From: Bacillota bacterium
GTDB taxonomy: Bacteria; Bacillota; Clostridia; Peptostreptococcales; Anaerovoracaceae
Reading direction: 5' to 3'
Length of the DNA: 46,920 nt
NCBI GenBank assembly: GCA_017440275.1
Contig: JAFSHN010000069.1
Coordinates: 1-46,920 of the forward strand
The notes under the pieces were generated by a model. It was not told the DNA's origin. It ran no database searches and saw only the letters and a program-made list of their open reading frames with translations. Position 1 is the first letter of the stretch. Every line of letters starts with the position of its first letter. Below, piece by piece: positions 1 to 6,935 of the stretch. Position numbers and translations under genes: made by a program.

Positions 1-107
1 ATAGTCTGGATATTTGCATTCCATTTTCTTCTTGTGTGTCTCATGGAGTGGGATACAGCGTTACCGGAAACCTGACCCTTACCACAAACTTCGCACTTTC
101 TTGACAT
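1..107 (-). CDS. rpmB: 50S ribosomal protein L28, 5' part only
   Basis: The reverse strand from 107 reads [20 protein letters not shown] and onward through an Arg/Lys-rich stretch, the N-terminus of ribosomal protein L28, a component of the large subunit. The two early cysteines (C-x2-C at residues 5 and 8) are those of the zinc-binding form of L28. Only about 35 codons are inside the window; the rest lies beyond position 1. An AGGAGGTG ribosome-binding site sits about 7 bases upstream of the ATG. A separate promoter (186-214) lies between it and nrdG. The identification is secure for so short a fragment because the N-terminal motif is highly characteristic. Confidence 0.9.
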   Translation of the reverse strand, partial: MSRKCEVCGKGQVSGNAVSHSMRHTRRKWNANIQT

Positions 108-158
108 CTACCGCACCTCCTCTTAGTATATTAAGCATGTCATTGCATATTCTACAAA

Positions 159-182
159 ATAGTGTTCACACTTGAACACTAT
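159..182. promoter_or_regulatory. perfect inverted repeat at the rpmB transcription start
   Basis: Arms ATAGTGTTCA and TGAACACTAT (10 bp each) surround a 4-base loop. The repeat covers the expected start point of the rpmB promoter. The core TGAACAC recurs once more in the -35 region of that promoter (around 207-214, minus strand). It could be an operator, a 5' mRNA hairpin, or a weak terminator of nrdD-nrdG, since only three T follow it on the minus strand. I do not recognise the regulator. Confidence 0.4.
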
Positions 183-185
183 GAC

Positions 186-214
186 ATTATAACACAAGGT
201 TTTGCGGTGTTCAA
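186..214 (-). promoter_or_regulatory. sigma-A-type promoter of rpmB
   Basis: On the minus strand, -35 TTGAAC (209-214) and a perfect -10 TATAAT (186-191) are 17 bp apart. It lies directly between the nrdG stop codon and rpmB, so rpmB appears to be transcribed independently of nrdD-nrdG. Confidence 0.75.
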
Positions 215-232
215 GCACTTTTTTAGTATTTT

Positions 233-763
233 TTACATATATTTTTCAGCCAAAATTACCTGCCCTTTTTCGATGGTCTTTGGCATATCTATTACTCTTT
301 GATTCTTGCTTCCGCGGAACAAAAGAGTCAAATCTCTCTGACTTTGTACGAATCTGCCGTCCACCAAATAATCTAACAATTTAAGAAGTTCATCCACTGC
401 CGGATTTTTCATATTTGACAGTTCTTCGTAAGTGTATCCGCTGTAAGCCATCAAATTCAATGAGCGTTTTTTAAGTTCTTTGGCCAGTTCTAAAAACGCT
501 TCAGGCTGACAAAATGGTTCTCCTCCGCTGAAAGTTACTCCGTCAAGTAAAGGGTTGGCATCAACTGCTGCAATTATTTTCGAAATATCGCAGTCATAAC
601 CGCCTTTAAAATCGTGCGTCTCAGGATTGTGACATCCGGGACAGCCGTGAGGGCAACCTTGGCAGAAAACAGTGAAACGCAGGCCGGGGCCATCCACGAT
701 TGATTCGCGGACAACCCCTGCTATTCTTATTGTATTAAAGTTTTTCAAGTCCTGTGTCGACAT
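233..763 (-). CDS. nrdG: anaerobic ribonucleoside-triphosphate reductase activating protein
   Basis: Radical-SAM activase that uses a 4Fe-4S cluster and S-adenosylmethionine to install the glycyl radical on NrdD. The 176-residue protein has the NrdG cluster motif C-x3-C-x2-C at C37, C41 and C44 (CPHGCPGCHN) and the GGEP motif (FSGGEPF) used for SAM binding. Its length is normal for the family. The gene overlaps the end of nrdD by 29 bp, so translation is probably coupled; the ribosome-binding site (AGATAGAG) is weak. It is the second and last gene of the nrdD-nrdG operon. Confidence is high because motifs and neighbour agree. Confidence 0.95.
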   Translation of the reverse strand: MSTQDLKNFNTIRIAGVVRESIVDGPGLRFTVFCQGCPHGCPGCHNPETHDFKGGYDCDISKIIAAVDANPLLDGVTFSGGEPFCQPEAFLELAKELKKRSLNLMAYSGYTYEELSNMKNPAVDELLKLLDYLVDGRFVQSQRDLTLLFRGSKNQRVIDMPKTIEKGQVILAEKYM

Positions 764-3080
764 TGTGTTTTACTCTATCTCTTTCTTCAGCAGACTTTGC
801 ATTATTCCACTGATCCATAGTTCCTACAAGGTAACCTGTAATTCTACGGATTCTTTCAAATCCAACTGAACCTTCTTCTTCCTTTCTGTGGCAGAGAGGA
901 CATTCGTTGTCGATGATTCCTGTGTATCCGCAAACAGGGTCTCTGTCTACAGGGTGGTTGATGGAACCGTAACCGATGCCGGATTCCTTCATAAACTTAA
1001 CCACCTTTTCGAAGGCATCCAGGTTTTTCAGCGGGTCGCCGTCAAGTTCAATATAGGAAATGTGACCGCCGTTTGTCAGTTCATGATATGGAGCTTCTAT
1101 TCTGATTTTATCAAAAGCGTTGATATCATAGTAAACAGGTACATGGAAGCTGTTTGTGTAGTATTCTCTGTCTGTTACGCCAGGGATTACGCCGTATTTA
1201 GCTCTGTCGATTCTTACAAATCTGCCGGAAAGACCTTCTGCAGGTGTTGCGATGAGGGACCAGTTAAGACCTGTCTGTCTTGCTCTTTCGTCCATTCTCT
1301 TTCTCATGTAACCGATGATTTCTTTGCCTAAAGTCTGAGCTTCTTTGCTTTCGCCGTGGTGGTATCCAACAAGTGCCTTCAGACATTCAGCAAGTCCAAT
1401 GAAACCAACTGTTAAAGTACCGTGCTTGATAACTTCTTCAATAGTATCATCAGGTTCTAAGTTATCAGAATCCAGCCAGATACCCTGTCCCATTAAGAAT
1501 GGGAAGTTTCTTACTTTTTTCTGAGACTGAATTTTAAATCTATGATAAAGCTGGTCGCATGCCAGGTCAATCATATTGTCCAGTCCTTCAAAGAACATAT
1601 CTAAATCGCCTTTAGCTTTGATTGCAAGTCTTGGCAGATTGATGGATGTAAAGCTCAAGTTACCTCTTCCTGTTACGATTTCTCTGTGAGGATCGTAAAC
1701 ATTGCCGATTACTCTTGTTCTGCATCCCATATATGCACATTCTGTGTTTGGATCGCCTTCAACCATATATTGTTTATTGAAAGGAGCATCCATAAATGAA
1801 AAGTTAGGGAACAGTCTCTTTGCAGAAACTCTGCAAGCCAGTTTGAATAAGTCGTAGTTAGGTTCACCTTCGTTGTAGTTTACACCTTCCTTAACCTTGA
1901 AAATCTGGATTGGGAAGATTGGTGTTTCACCATTTCCAAGACCAGCTTCAGTTGCCAGCATTACTGATTCCATAACAAGTCTTCCTTCAGGGGAAGTATC
2001 TGTACCGTAGTTAATGGAACTGAAAGGTACCTGTGCACCCGCTCTTGAGTGCATTGTATTTAAGTTGTGGATGAAAGCTTCCATTGCCTGGTAAGTCTTT
2101 CTCTTAATTTCTTTGTTTGCGTATCTTGTGGATCTGTCCTGAATTCTGCGTGCTTCTTCTTCGCTTACGATTTTCTTCAGTTCTTCCAGTTCTAATTCCT
2201 TATAGTTATTGTCCCATGACATACAAGGAGCTACGCCATATTCAGCTTCAATCTTCTTGCCTAATTCCTTGATTTTTTCTACACCGTCTTCAATGTCAAG
2301 GATGTAGTTAACCATTTTTCCTACGTTCATCCAATACATCTTCTTATAGGACTTACGAACGCCGGGAGCCATACCATAATCAAAGTTAGGAACAGACTGT
2401 CCACCGTGCTGGTCGTTCTGGTTAGACTGAATAGCGATACATGCAAGTGCTGCATAGCTTTCGATGTCATTAGGTTCTCTCAGATGACCATGACCTGTGG
2501 AGAATCCACCGGAAAGAAGCTTAACCAGGTCAATCTGGCAACATGTCATAGTAAGAGTGTAGAAGTCCATATCGTGAATATGAATATCTCCGTTTTCGTG
2601 AGCTTTGCTGTGCTTAGGGTCGATTACGTGCATCTTGTAGAATTCTTTAGCACCTTCGCTGCCGTACTTGAGCATAGTACCCATAGCAGTGTTACCATCG
2701 ATATTGGCATTTTCTCTCTTGATTTCGTTTTCTTTTGCTTCTTTGAATGTAAGATCTTCATAGATCTTCATCAGTTTTGTATTCATGTCACGTACTTTTG
2801 TACGTTCTGCTCTGTACAGGATATATTCCTTTGCAGTACGTGCATGTCCGTTTTCAATCAGAATCTTTTCTACGGCGTCCTGAATCTGTTCTACAGTAGG
2901 CACCTGATTGTGACAAATCTGCAGCAGATATAATTCTGTCTGTCTTGCCAGATACATTGCCATTTCGCTGTCTTTACCGCCGAGTACCTGGGCAGCCTTG
3001 AAGATGGCGTCCGCAATCTTATCAACATCGTAATCGACCATACGGCCGTCTCTTTTAATAATCTTTTTAATGCTGTCCAT
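735..3080 (-). CDS. nrdD: anaerobic (class III) ribonucleoside-triphosphate reductase
   Basis: Makes deoxyribonucleotides from NTPs without oxygen, through a glycyl radical. Residues about 4-95 form an ATP-cone (IIKRDGRMVDYDVDKIADAI), the allosteric nucleotide-sensing domain. The catalytic barrel follows. The C-terminal radical site is RRITGYL, with the radical glycine at about G749 of 781. Just before it, the zinc-binding region reads DPVCGYTG...CPLC; it shows three cysteines rather than the four of the E. coli enzyme, with Asp at the first position, which I believe is common in clostridial NrdD. The start has an AGAGGTAAGG ribosome-binding site. It is the first gene of nrdD-nrdG, behind a good promoter and NrdR-like boxes. 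An obligate or facultative anaerobe is implied. Confidence 0.97.
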   Translation of the reverse strand: MDSIKKIIKRDGRMVDYDVDKIADAIFKAAQVLGGKDSEMAMYLARQTELYLLQICHNQVPTVEQIQDAVEKILIENGHARTAKEYILYRAERTKVRDMNTKLMKIYEDLTFKEAKENEIKRENANIDGNTAMGTMLKYGSEGAKEFYKMHVIDPKHSKAHENGDIHIHDMDFYTLTMTCCQIDLVKLLSGGFSTGHGHLREPNDIESYAALACIAIQSNQNDQHGGQSVPNFDYGMAPGVRKSYKKMYWMNVGKMVNYILDIEDGVEKIKELGKKIEAEYGVAPCMSWDNNYKELELEELKKIVSEEEARRIQDRSTRYANKEIKRKTYQAMEAFIHNLNTMHSRAGAQVPFSSINYGTDTSPEGRLVMESVMLATEAGLGNGETPIFPIQIFKVKEGVNYNEGEPNYDLFKLACRVSAKRLFPNFSFMDAPFNKQYMVEGDPNTECAYMGCRTRVIGNVYDPHREIVTGRGNLSFTSINLPRLAIKAKGDLDMFFEGLDNMIDLACDQLYHRFKIQSQKKVRNFPFLMGQGIWLDSDNLEPDDTIEEVIKHGTLTVGFIGLAECLKALVGYHHGESKEAQTLGKEIIGYMRKRMDERARQTGLNWSLIATPAEGLSGRFVRIDRAKYGVIPGVTDREYYTNSFHVPVYYDINAFDKIRIEAPYHELTNGGHISYIELDGDPLKNLDAFEKVVKFMKESGIGYGSINHPVDRDPVCGYTGIIDNECPLCHRKEEEGSVGFERIRRITGYLVGTMDQWNNAKSAEERDRVKHNVDTGLEKL

Positions 3081-3159
3081 GAGACCTTACCTCTTTCTTT
3101 CTTATTATTCCTTATCTTTAATTAACTACAATTATTTCCGTTTTTGCGCACAATAAGCA

Positions 3160-3207
3160 CTACTACATATAGTATGCGCATTAAGACTTTACCACTAATT
3201 GTACTTC
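3160..3207 (-). promoter_or_regulatory. pair of NrdR-box-like sequences upstream of nrdD
   Basis: On the minus strand ATACTATATGTAGTAG (3160-3175) matches the NrdR consensus ACACTATATATAGTGT at about 12 of 16 positions. A weaker copy, GAAGTACAATTAGTGG (3192-3207), lies 32 bp away centre to centre, the three-helical-turn spacing usual for NrdR box pairs. The boxes overlap the promoter spacer and the start region, as expected of a repressor of ribonucleotide reductase genes. Inference from pattern only. Confidence 0.5.
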
Positions 3208-3214
3208 ATGTCAA
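3186..3214 (-). promoter_or_regulatory. promoter of nrdD-nrdG
   Basis: Minus-strand -35 TTGACA (3209-3214) is perfect. The -10 is TAAAGT (3186-3191), with a 17-bp spacer. It leaves a leader of about 100 nt before the nrdD ATG. Confidence 0.7.
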
Positions 3215-3220
3215 TATAAA

Positions 3221-3254
3221 ACACGGGCAGATATAGATGTTTTTTTGCCCGTGT
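3221..3254 (-). terminator. terminator after the GNAT gene
   Basis: Inverted repeat ACACGGGCA (3221-3229) and TGCCCGTGT (3246-3254) with a 16-base loop, followed on the minus strand by TTTATATT. It lies about 40 bp after the stop codon of the acetyltransferase gene and before the nrdD promoter. Confidence 0.65.
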
Positions 3255-3292
3255 ACCATATTTTGCTACTATAGGCAGTGTTTTATGTAAAC

Positions 3293-3817
3293 CTACCTTT
3301 TATAATATTCATTTTTAAGTATAGACATTAGATGTAAATCCACATATTCTCCGTTTTTCTTGCCTCCATGTCTCATAACTCCTTCGAATACGAATCCTAT
3401 TTTATCGTATAATTTTCTTGCTGTTTTGTTGCCTGTAAAATGATCTAAAGTAACTCTTTCGCACTTCATTTCATCAAAAGCCCATGCAAGACAAAGACGT
3501 AGAGCCTCTTCCCCATAACCTTTTCCTCTTTTTTTTGTATCGGCAATATAAATTCTGCTTATGTCAAGAGAATCATAGTGATGATTAATATTACTTATAT
3601 ATATACGTCCTATGGGCTCACCGTTTTCTTTCATGCAAATGGTGAATTGCACTGCACAAGGATCTTCTTCTCTTTCAAGAAATTCTCTTACTGTATCTTC
3701 GTAGGTTTTATCCAGATTGATAGTGAAAAATTCGGTCACTTCAGGGTTTCTTTCCCATTCAGCAAAAATGCTGCAATCCTCTAAGATGCTTTTTCTTAAA
3801 ACTATATTTTGACCCAT
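3293..3817 (-). CDS. GNAT-family N-acetyltransferase, RimJ/RimL type
   Basis: Predicted acetyl-CoA-dependent N-acetyltransferase of 174 residues. The acetyl-CoA pyrophosphate-binding motif is KKRGKGYGEEAL, followed by the family pattern of a second strand-helix (RVTLDHFTGNKTARKLYDKIGF). The N-terminal strand IVLRKSILEDCSIFAEWE is that of the RimJ/RimL/SpeG-like branch, which acetylates ribosomal protein N-termini, polyamines or small molecules; the substrate cannot be told here. The start at 3817 is preferred because AAGGAG lies 9-10 bases upstream; a longer reading from 3850 lacks a ribosome-binding site. It is monocistronic, with a terminator downstream. Confidence 0.85.
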   Translation of the reverse strand: MGQNIVLRKSILEDCSIFAEWERNPEVTEFFTINLDKTYEDTVREFLEREEDPCAVQFTICMKENGEPIGRIYISNINHHYDSLDISRIYIADTKKRGKGYGEEALRLCLAWAFDEMKCERVTLDHFTGNKTARKLYDKIGFVFEGVMRHGGKKNGEYVDLHLMSILKNEYYKR

Positions 3818-3961
3818 CAGTATGTTTCTCCTTTTGTCGATTCTTAACATTATGTGAATTTTTAATGAAGTTGTGTCATTATTTAAAAAAATATGTTATT
3901 ATGCTATATTATAAATGTTTTTGTTATAAATTTAAAGATTTAAATTAGATTGGGGTCACTT

Positions 3962-5398
3962 ATGAAAGATAAATTATTAAAGCTTGTAAAAAACAAAAAA
4001 GCATTGATAGTTGCCGGTGTCGTATTACTTTGCATAATTCTCATACTGGCAATATATTTTATTTTTATAAAAGGCAATAATGAACCTTCACTTCAGGAAA
4101 CCATCGACGGAAGAGTTCTCGCATACGAGACTGATTTAAGAGATTCTTTAGAAACTCTGGACAGTAACGATGCAGTCGTAAAATATCTGGTTAACTGGGG
4201 TAAGAATAAAAACATAGATGCAAAAGCCGATTATCATAACAATGTAGTATTCAATATCCCTGCAACAGCTGCGGCTAATGAACAAAAGCCAACAGTTATC
4301 GTCTGCGGATACAATGCAGATTGTATGGAATCATATATACACAGCATTGTTTGCGCTCTTACTGTTGCTAAAACCACTACTGAACACGGAGACCTCAAGA
4401 TTATTTTTGTTTCAGAAAATCCTGACGACTCCGGTAACGTTGAAAAAATCTCTTCAAAATATTTTAGTGATAACACTCAGGCATTTTATTTAGGTAATAC
4501 CAATAATTCAAAAATAGGTATTGCAACAGGTGGATTTAATAAATACACAATCTCTAAAAATTACAAAGAAGTACGACCTTCTAATAACAAAGCTTACAAA
4601 ATCAGCATTTCCGGTCTTCCTGAACAAATGATGGACAGCAAATCAGTCAAGACTCCAAATCCTATTAAGCGACTTGGAAATCTTCTTGCAACATTCAAAT
4701 CAAACTCCATTATATTTGAATTGGCATCCTTTGAAGGCGGAAAAGATGCTTCCGTTACTCCAGGAAATGCTTCAATGACTATAGTTGTCAACAATGATGC
4801 TACAACAAAACTTGAAAACCAATTAAATAAAGCTATTGAAAAATTCAATGATTCTTATTCAGAAAAATATCCTGATGCGGCATTCACTTTTGAAGTATGT
4901 GATCTCCCGTCAAGAGTAGTGAACAGTGACGATACAGAACATTTAGTGAGTCTTATGTACACCCTGCTCAATGGAGAGTATTCAGTAGATGAGGAAGATG
5001 ATGACTATATAACTTCTTATTCAAATATTGGATATATTTCTATTAAAGCAAGAAAAATAACTATCCTGACTGCGGCATCAAGTTATGACAGTTCAAAACT
5101 ATCAGAAATCACTGAATCATACAAAACAATCAGTGCCTTGTCAAATATCGGTTTCAAAGTTTCATCATCAAAAGCTGTGTTTGCAGCAAATGATGCCGGT
5201 AAGGAATTGGCTAAAAACTTCATAGTTTCTTACAAAAAATATAAGACTACTGAACTTGAAAAGAAAAATGTGCCTGAATATACACCGTGCTATTATTTAA
5301 GCAAACTCAATGAAAAAGCCGGTTTAATATACTTAGGCGTTACTGAAAAAACACAAGATAACTTTGCCGGCGGCTTAATTGTTCATATGCAGCCGTAA
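3962..5398 (+). CDS. membrane-anchored M20/PepD-like protein with degenerate active site
   Basis: 478 residues. A short basic N-terminus and one membrane segment (about 14-36) anchor it, with the rest probably outside the cell. From about residue 68 the sequence follows the aminoacyl-histidine dipeptidase (PepD) layout: AVVKYLVNWGKNKNI, then HNNVVFNIPAT, then PTVIVCGYNADC. Where PepD has the metal-binding GHxD, this protein has GYNA. The EE catalytic/metal pair after the next strand is replaced by ENP (about 152-154). The dimer-domain GGHSG is replaced by a QMMDS-like stretch after ISGLP (about 217-226). It therefore probably lacks peptidase activity and may bind or scaffold peptides. The start at 3962 follows a GGGG stretch 5 bases upstream. 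It stands alone, ending at a bidirectional terminator. The homology is by eye and moderately sure. Confidence 0.6.
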   Translation: MKDKLLKLVKNKKALIVAGVVLLCIILILAIYFIFIKGNNEPSLQETIDGRVLAYETDLRDSLETLDSNDAVVKYLVNWGKNKNIDAKADYHNNVVFNIPATAAANEQKPTVIVCGYNADCMESYIHSIVCALTVAKTTTEHGDLKIIFVSENPDDSGNVEKISSKYFSDNTQAFYLGNTNNSKIGIATGGFNKYTISKNYKEVRPSNNKAYKISISGLPEQMMDSKSVKTPNPIKRLGNLLATFKSNSIIFELASFEGGKDASVTPGNASMTIVVNNDATTKLENQLNKAIEKFNDSYSEKYPDAAFTFEVCDLPSRVVNSDDTEHLVSLMYTLLNGEYSVDEEDDDYITSYSNIGYISIKARKITILTAASSYDSSKLSEITESYKTISALSNIGFKVSSSKAVFAANDAGKELAKNFIVSYKKYKTTELEKKNVPEYTPCYYLSKLNEKAGLIYLGVTEKTQDNFAGGLIVHMQP

Positions 5399-5413
5399 TC
5401 AAATAATCGCAAA

Positions 5414-5442
5414 AAACACCTGCCTACTCGGCAGGTGTTTTT
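5414..5442. terminator. bidirectional terminator
   Basis: Arms AAACACCTGCC (5414-5424) and GGCAGGTGTTT (5430-5440) with loop TACTC, flanked by an A run on the left and a T run on the right. It serves the convergent M20-like (+) and CNNM/CorC (-) genes. The TAG stop codon of the minus-strand gene lies at the hairpin loop. Confidence 0.9.
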
Positions 5443-6725
5443 AATTCAACAGTAGTAAACTGAACGATATGATTTTTTACATCATGAATTGTAATTTTTA
5501 AGTTTTTCCATTCAAATGATACGTTTTCCCCTTCTTCAGGAATTCTGTCGAGAATATCACATACAAATCCATTAAAGGTGTCATAATCATCAATCGGTAA
5601 AGCTATCTTTAAAATTTCTGCAACATCTTCTAAATCTGCTGAACCGTGAATCAGCCATGATGTATCTGAAATTTTCTGAATATCCAATGCTTTGTCCGGG
5701 TCTTCTTTTTCTGAAATATCTCCAAATAAGGATTCAATTATATCATGCAGAGTAATAATTCCTGACATTCCACCATATTCATCAATTACAACTGCAAAGT
5801 AGTCTCTGCTTGTCTGCATTTTCTTGAAAAGAGTATTAGCTTTCATACTTTCAGGAATCAGCATTGCTTTTTCCACCACATGTTCCAGAATATACTCTTT
5901 TGATAGTTCTTTGCTTCTGAAATAGTCTTTGGTGTCAAGGACTCCTACGATATCATCCAGACTTTCTCCGCATACAGGGTAAAGATTATGTCTGCTTTCC
6001 TTTATAATTTCCTGCCACTCTTCAATTTCATCTTCTGTACTCAAGGCGATTACATCACGTCTGTGAGTACAAAGCTCATCAGCAGTTATGTCGTTAAATT
6101 CAAATACATTCTGAATCAATTCATTTTCTTCAGAAGGAATGGTTCCCTTTTCTTTACCTTCTGCCAGCATCATTCTTATTTCTTCTTCAGTGACTGCACT
6201 GTCCTCTTCCTTTGGATTAATTCTAAGAATTTTTAAGCATAAATTAGTAGAAAGAGTCAAGAACCATACAATTGGTGCACAAATCTTTGCAACCCAGTAC
6301 AATACGCCACTCATCCCAAGTGCAATGCCTTCTGTTTTTTTCATTGCAACTCGCTTTGGAACAAGTTCGCCGAAAACAAGGGTGAAGTATGCCAGCACAA
6401 CGGTAATTACCATGATAGAAACGGTTTTGAGCGCTTCTTCAGGAACATTGACACCCATATTTACAAGCCATTTTACAAGCGGTCCGGCAAAATTTTCTGC
6501 TGCAAAAGCTGACTGCATTAAACTGGCAAGCGTGATGGCAACCTGAATTGTTGATAAGAACTTCGCAGGTTGATCTGTGAGAGCAATTAATCTTTGTGCT
6601 CTTTTATCTCCGCTGTCAGCCATTTTTTTCATTTTAGTATCATTCATTGAGATTACAGCAATCTCAGCTGCCGCAAAAGCTGCATTTACGGCAATAAGAA
6701 TAATAAGTAATATAAACGCATCCAT
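5424..6725 (-). CDS. CNNM/CorC-family membrane protein (hemolysin-like, TlyC type)
   Basis: 433 residues with the standard layout of this family: an N-terminal DUF21/CNNM domain with four hydrophobic segments (about 1-200, starting MDAFILLIILIAVNAAFAAA and including LVFGELVPKRVA), a pair of CBS domains (about 205-335) and a C-terminal CorC/HlyC domain (about 345-430). Characterised relatives such as S. aureus MpfA and bacterial CorC take part in Mg2+ efflux or homeostasis; the older name haemolysin is misleading. The CBS pair is expected to bind adenine nucleotides. The gene stands alone between two hairpins. The upstream hairpin lies inside its own predicted leader, next to a 16-codon reading frame (see 6822-6872), which suggests attenuation control. 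Confidence 0.88.
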   Translation of the reverse strand: MDAFILLIILIAVNAAFAAAEIAVISMNDTKMKKMADSGDKRAQRLIALTDQPAKFLSTIQVAITLASLMQSAFAAENFAGPLVKWLVNMGVNVPEEALKTVSIMVITVVLAYFTLVFGELVPKRVAMKKTEGIALGMSGVLYWVAKICAPIVWFLTLSTNLCLKILRINPKEEDSAVTEEEIRMMLAEGKEKGTIPSEENELIQNVFEFNDITADELCTHRRDVIALSTEDEIEEWQEIIKESRHNLYPVCGESLDDIVGVLDTKDYFRSKELSKEYILEHVVEKAMLIPESMKANTLFKKMQTSRDYFAVVIDEYGGMSGIITLHDIIESLFGDISEKEDPDKALDIQKISDTSWLIHGSADLEDVAEILKIALPIDDYDTFNGFVCDILDRIPEEGENVSFEWKNLKITIHDVKNHIVQFTTVELKTPAE

Positions 6726-6764
6726 TTGTTAAAATTTTTCCTTTCTTATTAAATCCAAATTTAC

Positions 6765-6823
6765 AAAAAACACAATAAGGCACAGCTTTTAAGATCTATA
6801 ATCTTCAAAAGCTGTACCTTATT
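6765..6823 (-). terminator. terminator or attenuator hairpin in the CNNM/CorC gene leader
   Basis: A long, slightly interrupted hairpin pairs 6801-6823 with 6774-6795. Key paired blocks on the minus strand are AATAAGG/CCTTATT and ACAGCTTTT/AAAAGCTGT. It is followed by GTG and a run of six T (6765-6770). It could end the ruvC-to-rlmD operon, but it is more than 110 bp from the rlmD stop and behind a new promoter. Its 5' base overlaps the stop codon of the small reading frame, so an attenuator is a reasonable alternative. Confidence 0.75.
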
Positions 6824-6872
6824 AAAATATCTCTTGTTTTAAAAGGTTCCCGTGACAATCGGAATCTTCCAT
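6822..6872 (-). CDS. predicted 16-residue leader peptide
   Basis: Minus-strand ATG at 6872 encodes MEDSDCHGNLLKQEIF and stops at TAA (6822-6824). An AAGGGG ribosome-binding site lies 7 bases upstream and a promoter 30-60 bp upstream. The stop codon overlaps the first base pair of the terminator hairpin, so a ribosome at the stop would cover its 5' arm. The peptide starts with acidic residues (E2, D3, D5), which resembles leader peptides that provoke Mg2+-sensitive ribosome drop-off. No homology is claimed. It may be translated only as a sensor; it could also be chance. Confidence 0.45.
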   Translation of the reverse strand: MEDSDCHGNLLKQEIF

Positions 6873-6903
6873 TTCTATTCCCCTTTTTTAAGTATTGAAG
6901 CAA

Positions 6904-6932
6904 ATATTACCACATAACAATCCTGCAGTCAA
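6904..6932 (-). promoter_or_regulatory. promoter of the CNNM/CorC gene leader
   Basis: Minus-strand -35 TTGACT (6927-6932) and -10 TAATAT (6904-6909), spacer 17 bp. It starts just after the rlmD stop codon and would give a leader of about 170 nt before the CNNM/CorC ATG. No other promoter fits in the 48 bp between the hairpin and that ATG. Confidence 0.6.
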
Positions 6933-6935
6933 TAT

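Noticed and set aside
159-182. Palindrome read as a LexA box
   Set aside because: It has GTTC and GAAC in the order opposite to the Gram-positive LexA site (GAAC-N4-GTTC) and a different spacing.
2406-2933. Long open frame on the strand opposite nrdD (175 codons)
   Set aside because: It lies entirely antisense within a well-identified gene, has cysteine-rich, low-plausibility composition and no family motif.
735-3080. NrdD inactive because one zinc-site cysteine is missing
   Set aside because: The radical glycine region and the rest of the protein are intact, and I believe the DPVCGYTG variant is common in clostridial NrdD.
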